Assembly: GCF_003367315.1 (NCBI RefSeq)
Contig: NZ_CP031415.1
Location: 2,974,001-3,038,000, forward strand
Direction: 5' to 3'
Source: Saccharospirillum mangrovi
GTDB lineage: Bacteria > Pseudomonadota > Gammaproteobacteria > Pseudomonadales > Natronospirillaceae
Length of the DNA: 64,000 nt
How positions within the stretch are numbered: the stretch's first letter is position 1; the number at the start of each line of letters is the position of its first letter. A program made the position numbers and the translations under genes. Under the pieces are notes generated by a model. It worked only from the letters and a program-made list of their open reading frames with translations. It was not told the origin of the DNA and did not search any database. Shown in pieces: positions 34,561 through 43,143 of this stretch.

Positions 34561-35274
34561 GTGTCCACACCCCAGCTGCACACCGCCACCCTCCACGATC
34601 TCAAAGCCCTCAGCGGCGACGTCTGGCAGGTGCAACTGAAACCGCTCACCCCCTATTCCTTTGAAGCCGGCCAATACCTGCAATTGCACATTCCTGGCTT
34701 CAACGACCTGTATTACACCATCGCCTCTGCGCCGCAGAACCCCTGTCTGGAACTGCACATTCAGACCGGCACCGACCAGGCCGACGCGTTGATCGCGCAT
34801 TTGAAACACGCCGAATCGGTACAACTGAGCGACCCCGGTGGCGACACCCGCCTAAGCCAATTGCCGGTTGAAACCGGCCCGCTGCTGCTGATCGCCTCCG
34901 GCACCGGCTTCAGCCAGATCAAAGCCATCGTCGATGACTTGCTGGCGCAACACAGCACGCGACCGCTGTATCTGTACTGGTCCGGCCACCGGCTCAGCCA
35001 GTTGTACATGCTCGAGCGCGCCGAACATTGGGCCGATCAATATGCCAACGTCCACACCTCGGCGCTGATTTTTGAGCAGAGCCATTGGGACGACAAACAC
35101 CAGATGCTGGTCAACGCCATTCATGGCGACCACGACGATCTCGACCAATGCCAGGCCATTTGCTGCGGCTCACCGGCCATGGTCTACACCCTGCTCGATG
35201 CGCTGTGCGAACAAGGCTTCCGAACCGACGCCATGCTCAGCGACGTCTTTCAATTCGCCCCGAGGGAAGCTTGA
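34561..35274 (+). CDS. Fre-like NAD(P)H-flavin reductase
   Basis: A 237-residue ferredoxin-reductase-fold protein that aligns along its length with E. coli Fre. FEAGQYLQLHIPG and LYYTIASAP mark the flavin domain, and LIASGTGFSQIKA the nucleotide domain. Fre-type enzymes reduce free flavins with NAD(P)H. The RPFS flavin motif is LYYT here: Leu50 stands where Arg is expected, so flavin handling may differ. The start is GTG with GGAG 8 bases before it. It overlaps the TrmB-type regulator by one base (TGATG). The ubiD neighbourhood supports the Fre assignment. Confidence 0.8.
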   Translation: MSTPQLHTATLHDLKALSGDVWQVQLKPLTPYSFEAGQYLQLHIPGFNDLYYTIASAPQNPCLELHIQTGTDQADALIAHLKHAESVQLSDPGGDTRLSQLPVETGPLLLIASGTGFSQIKAIVDDLLAQHSTRPLYLYWSGHRLSQLYMLERAEHWADQYANVHTSALIFEQSHWDDKHQMLVNAIHGDHDDLDQCQAICCGSPAMVYTLLDALCEQGFRTDAMLSDVFQFAPREA

Positions 35275-36020
35275 TGAACACCGCCGATGTACTGCGCACC
35301 TTTGGTTTGGAACCGCGCGAAACGCGCATTTATCTGGCCTTGCTGCAATCCGGCCCGGCGTCGATTCGCGACATCGCCGACCGCGCTGGCATCAACCGCG
35401 GCACCACGCACGAGTTGCTCAAGCGCATGCAGCAAAAAGGCGTGGTCAGCTATTTTCCCAAAGGCAAGCGCCGCCATTTCAGTGCTGAGCCGCCGAAGCG
35501 ATTGAAAGAGCTGGCGCTCAATCACCAGCAGCAGGTGACCGAGGCGATGGAGTTGCTGGATGAAAAAGTGATACCGGAACTGAGCCATTTACGGCCAGCC
35601 ACCGGCAACGCCGATGTGCATTACTACGAAGGCGACGACGGCATTGAGCTGGTGTTGAAAGACATTCTGTCGACCGTCAGCGAACAGGAAAACCCGTCTT
35701 ATTGCATTTATTCGGCCAAGGCGATTCGAAAATACCTGTACCGGCCGTTCCCGAACTACACCCGTCAGCGGGTCAAGCTGGGCATCAAGGTGCGGGTGAT
35801 CGCGATTGGTGAAGGCGGCGAGGAAGCGGCGTTGGCGGATCGGAAATGGATCAACGAAGCGTCGAGCGAACGCGCCGGCAGTTACATCGCCATCTACCCG
35901 CCGAAAATGGCGATGATTTCGTTAAGCCACGGCGACCTGCCGACCGCCGTGGTCATCAACTCTCCCACCATCGCCAACACTCAGCAGACCATTTTCAATA
36001 CCCTCTGGGATTCGCTGTAA
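35274..36020 (+). CDS. TrmB-type helix-turn-helix transcriptional regulator
   Basis: A 248-residue regulator. The first 80 residues form a winged HTH (LGLEPRETRIYLALLQ-like opening, here starting FGLEPRETRIY, then IADRAGINRGTTHELLKRM) of the TrmB family, followed by a short coiled segment (about 85-105) and a C-terminal effector domain of unclear ligand. The ATG at 35274 has GAGGGA upstream; a longer frame from 35085 lies over the reductase gene and is rejected. Overlap with the reductase stop suggests one operon and possibly autoregulation through the upstream inverted repeat. Confidence 0.8.
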   Translation: MNTADVLRTFGLEPRETRIYLALLQSGPASIRDIADRAGINRGTTHELLKRMQQKGVVSYFPKGKRRHFSAEPPKRLKELALNHQQQVTEAMELLDEKVIPELSHLRPATGNADVHYYEGDDGIELVLKDILSTVSEQENPSYCIYSAKAIRKYLYRPFPNYTRQRVKLGIKVRVIAIGEGGEEAALADRKWINEASSERAGSYIAIYPPKMAMISLSHGDLPTAVVINSPTIANTQQTIFNTLWDSL

Positions 36021-36199
36021 GCCAATTGCGACGGCACCTGCGGCACCGTTTCGTGCAAGGCGGGATGGTGCAAGTGTGCGGATGATGAATGCGATCGTGC
36101 CAACTGGCCGGGGCTGTCGCAGCCAGTGAAAATCAAACACGCCAGTGCGGCCAAAATGCCCAACCAGCGTTGACGATCCGTGTCGAATATAGGGCGCAT
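35981..36199 (-). CDS. Small putative lipoprotein
   Basis: A 72-residue reading frame beginning with a plausible lipoprotein signal: a basic N-terminus, a hydrophobic stretch GILAALACLIF and lipobox FTGC (cysteine 27). A strong AGGAG site sits 7 bases before the ATG, which is the best support for it being real. The mature part is short, rich in Ser and His, and not recognised. Its 3' end overlaps the end of the TrmB gene by 40 bases, tail to tail. Confidence 0.55.
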   Translation of the reverse strand: MRPIFDTDRQRWLGILAALACLIFTGCDSPGQLARSHSSSAHLHHPALHETVPQVPSQLAYSESQRVLKMVC

Positions 36200-36345
36200 A
36201 AACGTTCTCCTGCCGAACCAAAAGGCAGGTGATCGCTGACCCGGATAAACATCGCCGGCCGCCAGAGATCACCCATCGCAGGCATCGTCTCAGGCGACCG
36301 TTTGAACAAATGTTGGACCGAACGTGGTTTTTTGCCGCAAGCGTG

Positions 36346-36367
36346 AAAAAAAGCGCAATTAATGCGC
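36346..36367 (-). terminator. Intrinsic terminator of the chemoreceptor gene
   Basis: GCGCA-ATTAA-TGCGC hairpin with seven A on the low-coordinate side, which is a T run on the minus strand, about 60 bases past the chemoreceptor stop. Confidence 0.75.
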
Positions 36368-36425
36368 ACGCAGGGCGATGAAGAAGGAGAAAGCGGAGAA
36401 ACGGAACGCCCTCCGAACGGACGAA

Positions 36426-38258
36426 TCAGACGGTAAAGCGTTCCGTCTGCTGGCGCAGCCGGTTGGATTGCTCGGCAATGTCATGCACCCCGGCCACCGT
36501 ATGTTGTGCCTGCTCGGCCACCTGCGCGATCAGGCTGGCAATGCTGGTAACGCTGCCGTCGATGGAATCGGTGGCTTCGCTTTGTTCCTGCGTGGCCTGG
36601 GAAATGTGCTCGTTGGTGGCGCGAATCTCGGCGACGATGGCAAACACCCCGTCCATCACCACGCTGGCCTCCTCACTGAGTTCACCTGCGGCTTGCGCCG
36701 ACTGCACCGCCTGATCCATCGCTTGCACGGTAGTGCCCACTTCGGCGGCGAACTGCTCGATCATGGTTTTGATTTCCGCCGAGGAGTTTTCCGTTTTCTG
36801 CGCCAGAGTGCGTACTTCCTCGGCTACGACCGCAAAACCACGGCCGTATTCGCCAGCGCGCGCCGCCTCAATAGCGGCGTTCAGCGCCAGCAGGTTGGTC
36901 TGCTCCGACACTTCCTGAATCACATCGATCACCGCCTGAATATCGCTGGCGCGTTCCGCCAGGCGGTTCAGGTTGCCGGCGGCGGTACCGATTTCCTCTT
37001 GCAGGCGCGCTTCCTGTTCGCCACTGGCGCGAGAGCGTTCGGCGCCGTGGCGACATTCCTGCTCCGCTTGCGACGCGCGTTCGGCCGCCTCCGACGTGCT
37101 TTGGTTGATGCCGCGCACCGTCGCCGATAATTCATTGATGGCTGCGGCCACCTGTTCCACTTCGTCGTTCAGCCGGTCCAGAATGCGGCCCACTTCTTCG
37201 TTGGCGCGGCTGTTGTCGCCAACCCGATCGGACATCGTTGCCGCACCACTGCGCACATCGCGGATGATGTCGCCAAAACTCTGCAACATGGCGTTAACGC
37301 TCTGCGCGATCAGGCCGACTTCGTCGCGCCGCTTCAGATGCACGCGTTCGCTCAGGTTGGCGGTTTCGTCGATGCGCTTGATCGAGCGTTGCAACTGCAA
37401 CACCGGCCCACTGACCGAACGCGCCAGCACCCAGCCAACACCGATAAACAACACGCCGATCACCGCCAACGTCATCCAACCCTGTACGCCGGTGGCGTTG
37501 GCCTGATCGACCACGGCTTCGATATCGACCGATAAGTTAGTGCCCACTTCCGCCACGCTGGCCGCCGCCTGTTCAACATCGAGCACCGTCGCTTCCAGTT
37601 CCGACAGCGCATCCGCTACCCGGTCGTTGGCCGCCACCACGGATTCATTCGCCATGTCGGCCACCACTTCGACCATGGTGTTCATCGAAATAAAGGGTGT
37701 TTGGGTGGTTTGCACCAGACGGCGGCCGCCGGCGTCGTCACCGGAGCGGAAGGCTGCGATGGCATCGCCGATGCGTTTATTAAAGCTGTCGAGATCGAGC
37801 AAGAAGACGTCCATCGCTTCGCCCAGATCGGCATCCAGATCCGACAATACGGCCACGGCCTCGCGCAATTCGGTTTCGCTGCGGTCTCCTTCGCCGATAT
37901 CGGTATTGGATTGGGACGCGGTAGAGGCAAAGCGCCAGAACAAAAATTCGGGGTAAAGCTGCAACACCACGCTGGCCTGCTGCTGAATAGCCAGGGCGTT
38001 CAATTGATCGTCGAGGGTGCTGTGCTGCTGCGCCAACTGGGCTTTTTGCGCCTGCACGACGTCGTTCTGATGCGCCAGGGTTTGCTGTTGCTGGCCGATG
38101 CGGTCGAGTTGTTGCCGGTTGCGCTCCACCAGTTGCTGCAAGTCGATCAACACCCAGGCAAATCCGACCGCCAGCAACGCCACCATCAAGGCCACCAACA
38201 CCTGAGTGCGCACAAACAGCGACCAGCGGTTGGGGTGCAGTGATTGCAGTGACAACAT
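36426..38258 (-). CDS. Methyl-accepting chemotaxis protein
   Basis: A 610-residue transmembrane chemoreceptor. It has a first membrane helix (about residues 16-40), a helical periplasmic sensor of about 220 residues with coiled-coil character, a second helix (about 262-284), a HAMP domain (about 285-335), and the cytoplasmic signalling domain with the highly conserved hairpin tip [20 protein letters not shown]. No CheR-binding C-terminal pentapeptide is obvious. The ligand is unknown. Its place beside the choline-binding protein and choline-sulfatase makes a quaternary amine stimulus possible, but that is only context. Confidence 0.92.
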   Translation of the reverse strand: MLSLQSLHPNRWSLFVRTQVLVALMVALLAVGFAWVLIDLQQLVERNRQQLDRIGQQQQTLAHQNDVVQAQKAQLAQQHSTLDDQLNALAIQQQASVVLQLYPEFLFWRFASTASQSNTDIGEGDRSETELREAVAVLSDLDADLGEAMDVFLLDLDSFNKRIGDAIAAFRSGDDAGGRRLVQTTQTPFISMNTMVEVVADMANESVVAANDRVADALSELEATVLDVEQAAASVAEVGTNLSVDIEAVVDQANATGVQGWMTLAVIGVLFIGVGWVLARSVSGPVLQLQRSIKRIDETANLSERVHLKRRDEVGLIAQSVNAMLQSFGDIIRDVRSGAATMSDRVGDNSRANEEVGRILDRLNDEVEQVAAAINELSATVRGINQSTSEAAERASQAEQECRHGAERSRASGEQEARLQEEIGTAAGNLNRLAERASDIQAVIDVIQEVSEQTNLLALNAAIEAARAGEYGRGFAVVAEEVRTLAQKTENSSAEIKTMIEQFAAEVGTTVQAMDQAVQSAQAAGELSEEASVVMDGVFAIVAEIRATNEHISQATQEQSEATDSIDGSVTSIASLIAQVAEQAQHTVAGVHDIAEQSNRLRQQTERFTV

Positions 38259-38439
38259 CTCAAAACCTCGACTGGATCACAAAAAGCCCAGTCTAGCAAA
38301 GCCGGGCGCAAACGGCTTGGCCGGAACACCGTTACGCCGCTGGAACCCGACGTTCCATGCGATATTCCGACCAGTTACAGCGGTTATCGACCTTTTATAA
38401 CCAGACTTGAAAATTCCCCGGCAACAATCATGCGGCAAT

Positions 38440-38470
38440 AAAAAAGCCCCGATCGCACAACGACCGGGGC
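38440..38470 (-). terminator. Intrinsic terminator downstream of choX
   Basis: GCCCCG...CGGGGC stem with an AATAAAAAA run that reads as T on the minus strand, 53 bases past the choX stop. It separates choX from the chemoreceptor gene. Confidence 0.8.
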
Positions 38471-38522
38471 AACACCCGAAGAGGCATCGGGTCAGGAGCG
38501 TAGGGTTGCGCTCAAAACGGAG

Positions 38523-39470
38523 TTACAAACCCAGAGCCGCACGCACCGCCGGCAAGCCGGGCTCGCCATCGACGGTCTCAACGCCATCAAGCCAGCCAGC
38601 CAACACCTCGGGGTGTTGTTTCAGGTAATCGCGCGCGGCGGTGTCGGCATCGGCGTCACCACTGAGCACGGTGCCCATGATGCCGCTTTCCATATCCAGA
38701 CCGAATTCCAGGTTGGCAAGTAATTGGCCGACGTTGGCGCAGTCGTCGCTGTAGCCTTTGCGGGTCAGCGTATAAACGGTGGCGCCGCCGTAGTTGGCAC
38801 CGAAGTAATCGTCACCGCCGGACAAATACGCCAGGTCGAAACGGATGTTCATCGGGTGCGGTTCCCAGGCCAGGAAGACAATAAAGTTGTCACCACGCAC
38901 CTGACGGCCTACCTGATTCAGCATCGCCTGCTCGCTCGATTCCACCAGCTCCCAGTCGTTCAGGCCGAAGTCGTCGCTGTCGATCATCGACTGAATCGAT
39001 TCGTTGGCCGGTGCGCCCGGTTCGATGCCGTAAATCTGGTGATCGAATTCGTCGCCGTAGGCGGCAAGATCGGCAAAGCTTTCCACGCCCGCGTCCTGCA
39101 CAAATTGCGGCACCGCCAGGGTGAATTTCGCGCCTTCGAGGTTGGCACCGAGTTGGTCGAAACCGTCGCGGTATTCATCGAAAAAGCCTTGCTGCGCCGG
39201 CATCCAGTTACCCAGAAAGACGTCGATTTCATTGGTGGTCAGCGCCTGAAAACCGATCGGCACTGCCAACAGTTTCACTTCGGTCTGGTAACCCAGGCCT
39301 TCGAGTACGGTGCTGGTCAGCGCATTGGTGACGCCGATGTCGGTCCAGCCCGGATCGCTGAAACGAACCGTCTGGCATTGCTCGGCCACGTCGGCCTGAA
39401 CGGTCGGAACGATGGCGGCGCTGGCGCAGAGGGCCAGAGTGAACAGTCCCGGGCGAATGTGCAGTGTCAT
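38523..39470 (-). CDS. choX: Choline ABC transporter substrate-binding protein
   Basis: Periplasmic binding protein of the OpuAC/ChoX kind, about 315 residues from the ATG at 39470 (AAGAGGA before it), with a signal peptide ending near VQA. The four aromatic residues forming the choline box of S. meliloti ChoX appear in matching contexts: FSDPGWTD, FLGNWMP, IYGIEPG and FLAWEPHP. The Asp after GWT also matches. So choline or a close relative is the likely ligand. It lies 35 bases after betC and is cotranscribed. No permease or ATPase gene is nearby, so it must share an unlinked transporter core. Confidence 0.88.
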   Translation of the reverse strand: MTLHIRPGLFTLALCASAAIVPTVQADVAEQCQTVRFSDPGWTDIGVTNALTSTVLEGLGYQTEVKLLAVPIGFQALTTNEIDVFLGNWMPAQQGFFDEYRDGFDQLGANLEGAKFTLAVPQFVQDAGVESFADLAAYGDEFDHQIYGIEPGAPANESIQSMIDSDDFGLNDWELVESSEQAMLNQVGRQVRGDNFIVFLAWEPHPMNIRFDLAYLSGGDDYFGANYGGATVYTLTRKGYSDDCANVGQLLANLEFGLDMESGIMGTVLSGDADADTAARDYLKQHPEVLAGWLDGVETVDGEPGLPAVRAALGL

Positions 39471-39505
39471 GGTGTGTCCTCTTGCTGGGGTTTGGGGACG
39501 CAGCC

Positions 39506-41029
39506 TCATTCGGCCACGCGGGGAAAACGGGCGCGGTATTCGACATCGCCCAAGTCAAAGGTGTTGCGCATGTACTGGCCGCTGGCATCGGTGTGCGGCT
39601 GATGATCCCAGGATGTGACCTTGCCTTTGGCCAGCGCACTAGCAACCAGCCGGCGGCGGCGCTGGCTGTCGAGAACATCCTGATGCACCGCATCGAGATT
39701 CCAGTTATCCGCAATTTCCTGCCGGAAGGCGGCCAGGCGTTCAGCTTCGTTCGGATCATCGACCCGATTGTGAATTTCCTGCGGATCATCCGCCAGGTTG
39801 TACAACTGATCGGGATCGACCGGCGAATGAATGAACTTGTAGTCGCCGCGCCGAATCATCAACAGCGGCGCGGCCGTGCCTTCGCCCATGTATTCGCCGA
39901 TCACTTCGTCGTGGCCGCCACGGCCGGTCAGATGCGGCACCAGGCTGCGGCCTTCCAGATCAGTTGCATAGTCGACACCGCCGCCGGCCAGTTCCACCAG
40001 CGTCGGCAGCAGATCCATGGTCGAAACGCTTTCCTTTACCCGGCGCGGCGAAAATTGCTTCGGCGCGCAGACAATCAACGGCACCCGCGTTGACCATTCG
40101 AAGAAGCTCATTTTGTACCAGAGCCCACGCTCACCAAGCATGTCGCCGTGGTCGCCGCAGAAGACGATTAAGGTGTTGTCGGCCAGACCCGTTTCATCGA
40201 GCGTATCGAGCAGCGCGCCAATCTGATCGTCAACGTAACTGATGGCACCGAAGTAAGCGTGGCGGGCGTTGCGGATTTGCTGCTCGCTGATCTCGGTCGT
40301 ATCGACCTGATACAGCTGGCGCAACCGCTGCGAATGCGGATCGCTCGGCGCGTCGCTGTAACTGAGCGACGGCAGCGGAATGTCGTCATCGCGGTAGCGA
40401 TCCCAGTATTGCTGCCCAATGGCGTACGGATCGTGCGGGTGCGTCATCGAAACGGTCAGGCAGAACGGCCGGTCGCCGGCGTCGTCACGGGCGCGATCGT
40501 ACAGATAGCGCTTGGCGTGGAACACCACTTCGTCGTCAAAATCGAGCTGGTTCGAACGCACGCACGGCCCGGCCTGCGTCACCGACGACATATCGTGATA
40601 CCAGGTCGGCCGGCTGGCATCGCCGTCCCAATTCACCGCCCAGCCGTAATCGGCCGGATAAATATCGGTGGTGAAACGCTCTTCGTAGCCGTGCAACTGG
40701 TCCGGCCCGCAGAAATGCATCTTGCCGGACAGGGCGGTGCGATAGCCCATCTCACGCAGATAGTGCGCAAAGGTCGGCACGTCGGAACGCAACTCGGCAG
40801 CATTGTCGTAAGCGCCAATTTTCGACGGCAGCCGCCCGGTCATAAACACAAACCGCGACGGTGCACACAGCGGGCTGTTGCAGTAAGCGGACTCGAACAG
40901 CACGCCGCGCTCGGCCAGCTTCATCAGATGGGGAATCTGCACCGGGCTGTTGGGATCGTGCAGCGGCAATAGCGGCGCGGTCATCTGGTCGGCCATCAGG
41001 ATCAGGATATTGGGTTGGGCTTGGGTCAT
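39506..41029 (-). CDS. betC: Choline-sulfatase
   Basis: Type I sulfatase releasing choline and sulfate from choline-O-sulfate, about 507 residues. The formylglycine site is Cys55 in LCAPSRFVFMTGRLPS, with metal ligands in ILILMADQM and VFCGDHGDMLGERG. The C-terminal sequence is as in BetC of rhizobia and pseudomonads. I start at the ATG at 41029, where the sulfatase fold begins; a longer frame to 41107 would add an unsupported 26 residues and run towards the LysR operator. The gene is divergent from that LysR gene and followed by choX. Confidence 0.92.
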   Translation of the reverse strand: MTQAQPNILILMADQMTAPLLPLHDPNSPVQIPHLMKLAERGVLFESAYCNSPLCAPSRFVFMTGRLPSKIGAYDNAAELRSDVPTFAHYLREMGYRTALSGKMHFCGPDQLHGYEERFTTDIYPADYGWAVNWDGDASRPTWYHDMSSVTQAGPCVRSNQLDFDDEVVFHAKRYLYDRARDDAGDRPFCLTVSMTHPHDPYAIGQQYWDRYRDDDIPLPSLSYSDAPSDPHSQRLRQLYQVDTTEISEQQIRNARHAYFGAISYVDDQIGALLDTLDETGLADNTLIVFCGDHGDMLGERGLWYKMSFFEWSTRVPLIVCAPKQFSPRRVKESVSTMDLLPTLVELAGGGVDYATDLEGRSLVPHLTGRGGHDEVIGEYMGEGTAAPLLMIRRGDYKFIHSPVDPDQLYNLADDPQEIHNRVDDPNEAERLAAFRQEIADNWNLDAVHQDVLDSQRRRRLVASALAKGKVTSWDHQPHTDASGQYMRNTFDLGDVEYRARFPRVAE

Positions 41030-41144
41030 CTTGGTAAACACTCTGACGATTGAAACGGTCACCCACGAAACATAAGAAAAAGGAATGCTATGTAACGCTG
41101 TCGTCATGGTGTTGGGCCAGAAAACGGCTGTAAACTGGGTGCCG

Positions 41145-41173
41145 ACTTATAGAAACCATAAGTATGACTTATG
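41145..41173. promoter_or_regulatory. Candidate LysR operator with three half-sites
   Basis: ACTTAT (41145-41150), ATAAGT (41158-41163) and ACTTAT (41167-41172) alternate in orientation. CATAAGT-ATG-ACTTATG is a perfect palindrome with the T-N11-A character of LysR sites. It lies in the betC/lysR divergent region, and the last half-site covers the LysR start codon (41171), which would suit autorepression. Confidence 0.65.
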
Positions 41174-42094
41174 CACCAAAAGAGCGATTTGCCACCGTTG
41201 GCGACGTTGCAGGCGTTCGAGGCCGCAGCCCGACTGAATTCGTTCACCGCTGCGGCCAAAGCGTTGAACAGCACCCAGCCGGCCATCAGCCAGCATGTGC
41301 ACCGCCTTGAAGCAGATTTGGATGTGCGTTTGTTTGAACGCCAGGCACGCGGCGTGCGGCTGACGCGTGTCGGCCAGCAACTCTACGAAGCAGTCGCCGA
41401 CGGCCTGGCCCGGCTGGCGCAGGGTTACGACGAAGCGCGCCGCCACAGCGACAGCACGGTGATCAATCTGGTCACCGATTTCGCCGTCGCCACCTACTGG
41501 ATACTGCCGCGCCTGCGCCGTTTCCGCGACGCCCATCCGGACGTCGATGTGCGCATCATCACCTCTCAGCAACCGCTGTTGCCGGATCAGGCTGAGGCCG
41601 ACATCGCCATCCTGTTCGCCCGTGGCTCAACCTTGCGCGCGCCATCGCGGCGGCTGTTTTCCGAAGCCGTCTCGCCGGTGGTCAGCCCGATATTGCTCGA
41701 CCGACTGCAACTACCAGCCAGTGCCGAGGCACTGAATCAGTTACCGTTGCTGCAATTGGAAGCCGACTACCACAGCGGCTGGTTCGACTGGCCGGCGTTG
41801 TTTCCCAAGCTCGGCCTGGGCCGCTCACCGCAGGAAGCCGAGTTGATCTTCAACAACTACACCCTGCTGTTGCAGGCAGCGCTCTCGGGCCAGGGCGCGG
41901 CCATCGGCTGGTCGCCTTTTATCGAACCGATGCTCGCCAGCGGCGGCCTGGTAGCGTTGACCGACACCCCGGTTCGCGGCGATGACGACCTGGGTTATCA
42001 CCTCGCTTTTCCCAGCCACCAGCGGTTGGCCCCGGCCGTCTGGACGCTGGCCGACTGGTTGCAGGAAGAAAGCCGGAGTGCGCGTCACCGCTAG
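41171..42094 (+). CDS. LysR-family regulator of choline-sulfatase genes
   Basis: A 307-residue LysR-type regulator of the GcvA-like group. It has an N-terminal winged HTH (LQAFEAAARLNSFTAAAKALNSTQPAISQHVHRLE, about residues 12-50) and a periplasmic-binding-like effector domain. It is divergent from betC-choX with a palindromic operator between, the same arrangement as the LysR gene next to betC in Pseudomonas. The inducer is probably choline-O-sulfate or choline, by context. Its start codon lies within the proposed operator. Confidence 0.88.
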   Translation: MHQKSDLPPLATLQAFEAAARLNSFTAAAKALNSTQPAISQHVHRLEADLDVRLFERQARGVRLTRVGQQLYEAVADGLARLAQGYDEARRHSDSTVINLVTDFAVATYWILPRLRRFRDAHPDVDVRIITSQQPLLPDQAEADIAILFARGSTLRAPSRRLFSEAVSPVVSPILLDRLQLPASAEALNQLPLLQLEADYHSGWFDWPALFPKLGLGRSPQEAELIFNNYTLLLQAALSGQGAAIGWSPFIEPMLASGGLVALTDTPVRGDDDLGYHLAFPSHQRLAPAVWTLADWLQEESRSARHR

Positions 42095-42177
42095 CGCCTT
42101 GGTCTGAACGCCGCAGCCCAGTATCATCGCTGAGCGATCTGCCACCCGCCCGAACAACAACAGGAGTCCACCCCAAG

Positions 42178-43137
42178 GTGACCGAGCGAATCGGCTTTAT
42201 TCTGCTGCCCGGCTACTCGTCCATGGCGTACGTTTCAGCCATGGAACCCTTGCTGGTGTGTAACGACCTGACCGGCGAAAACCGCTTTTCCGCCTTCACC
42301 GTCGCGCTCGACGGCAACAAAACCCACTCCAGCCTGGGCAACAAAGTTGACACTCATTATTCGCTGGCCGACGCGCCCGACGCCGATGTCTGGATTGTCG
42401 CCGGCACCTCGCCGGCGCGGCATCCGGCAACGCCTGGATTGGACGATTTTCTGCGTTCGCGACCGGCGCACTGCGCGCTCGGTGGTCTGGCCTCGGGCAG
42501 TTATGTATTGGGCAAAGCCGGTTTGCTGAACGGCTATCGCGCCGTGGTGCATTGGCTCGGTTATGAAGACTTATTGAAAGAACACCGCTCAATCCTGCTG
42601 GCGCCGGAGCAGTTCTGCATCGACCGCAACCGCCTCACCTGCCGAGGCGGCAGCGCCAGTCTCGATATGATGTTGATGTGGATAGCGCGCAGCCTGGGCG
42701 CCGATACCGCCGAAGCCGTGTCGCGGCATTTCGTCAACGAACGCTTGGGCGTGCCGTCCGACGCCCTGCCGCAACAACTGAGCGAACGCACCCGCGCCGA
42801 GCAACCCAAGCTCGCCGAAGCGCTGGAATTGATGGAAGCCAATATCGAGGAACCGCTGAGCACCGACGATGTGTCGTACCACGTCGGCATCAGCCGGCGG
42901 CAGTTGGAGCGGCTGTTCAAGAAACACCTGAACGCCGTGCCCAGCCGTTATTACTTGCAGATTCGCCTGGAGAAAGCCCGCACCCGTTTGCTCGGCCGCA
43001 ACGACAGCATCGCCGACATCGGCCTCAGTTGCGGGTTCAGTTCCGGCGCGCATTTCTCCACCGCCTACCGCAATCAGTACGGCTTAACGCCGTCGGAAGA
43101 TCGCAGCCTGCATCAGCAGATGGCGGTGGATAAATAA
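42178..43137 (+). CDS. GATase1-like AraC-family regulator, GbdR-like
   Basis: A 319-residue regulator with an N-terminal DJ-1/PfpI (class I amidotransferase-like) sensor domain (about residues 1-185) and a C-terminal AraC double HTH (about 215-310, with ISRRQLERLFKKHL and IADIGLSCGFSSGAHFSTAYR). GbdR of Pseudomonas, which senses glycine betaine and dimethylglycine, has this architecture. The nearby choline genes and the sox operon at the left end fit. Other members (ArgR, CdhR, SouR) share the fold, so the exact ligand is open. GTG start, with AGGAG 12 bases upstream. Confidence 0.8.
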   Translation: MTERIGFILLPGYSSMAYVSAMEPLLVCNDLTGENRFSAFTVALDGNKTHSSLGNKVDTHYSLADAPDADVWIVAGTSPARHPATPGLDDFLRSRPAHCALGGLASGSYVLGKAGLLNGYRAVVHWLGYEDLLKEHRSILLAPEQFCIDRNRLTCRGGSASLDMMLMWIARSLGADTAEAVSRHFVNERLGVPSDALPQQLSERTRAEQPKLAEALELMEANIEEPLSTDDVSYHVGISRRQLERLFKKHLNAVPSRYYLQIRLEKARTRLLGRNDSIADIGLSCGFSSGAHFSTAYRNQYGLTPSEDRSLHQQMAVDK

Positions 43138-43143
43138 GCCGTT

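Noticed and set aside
35085-35273. Upstream extension of the TrmB-type regulator
   Set aside because: Would lie within the flavin reductase gene in another frame; the ATG at 35274 has a good ribosome site and starts the HTH domain properly.
36133-36369. 78-residue minus-strand frame upstream of the small lipoprotein
   Set aside because: No ribosome site, overlaps the terminator of the chemoreceptor gene and the lipoprotein start in another frame.
41030-41107. N-terminal extension of choline-sulfatase
   Set aside because: The sulfatase fold begins at the ATG at 41029; the extension has no family similarity and approaches the LysR operator.
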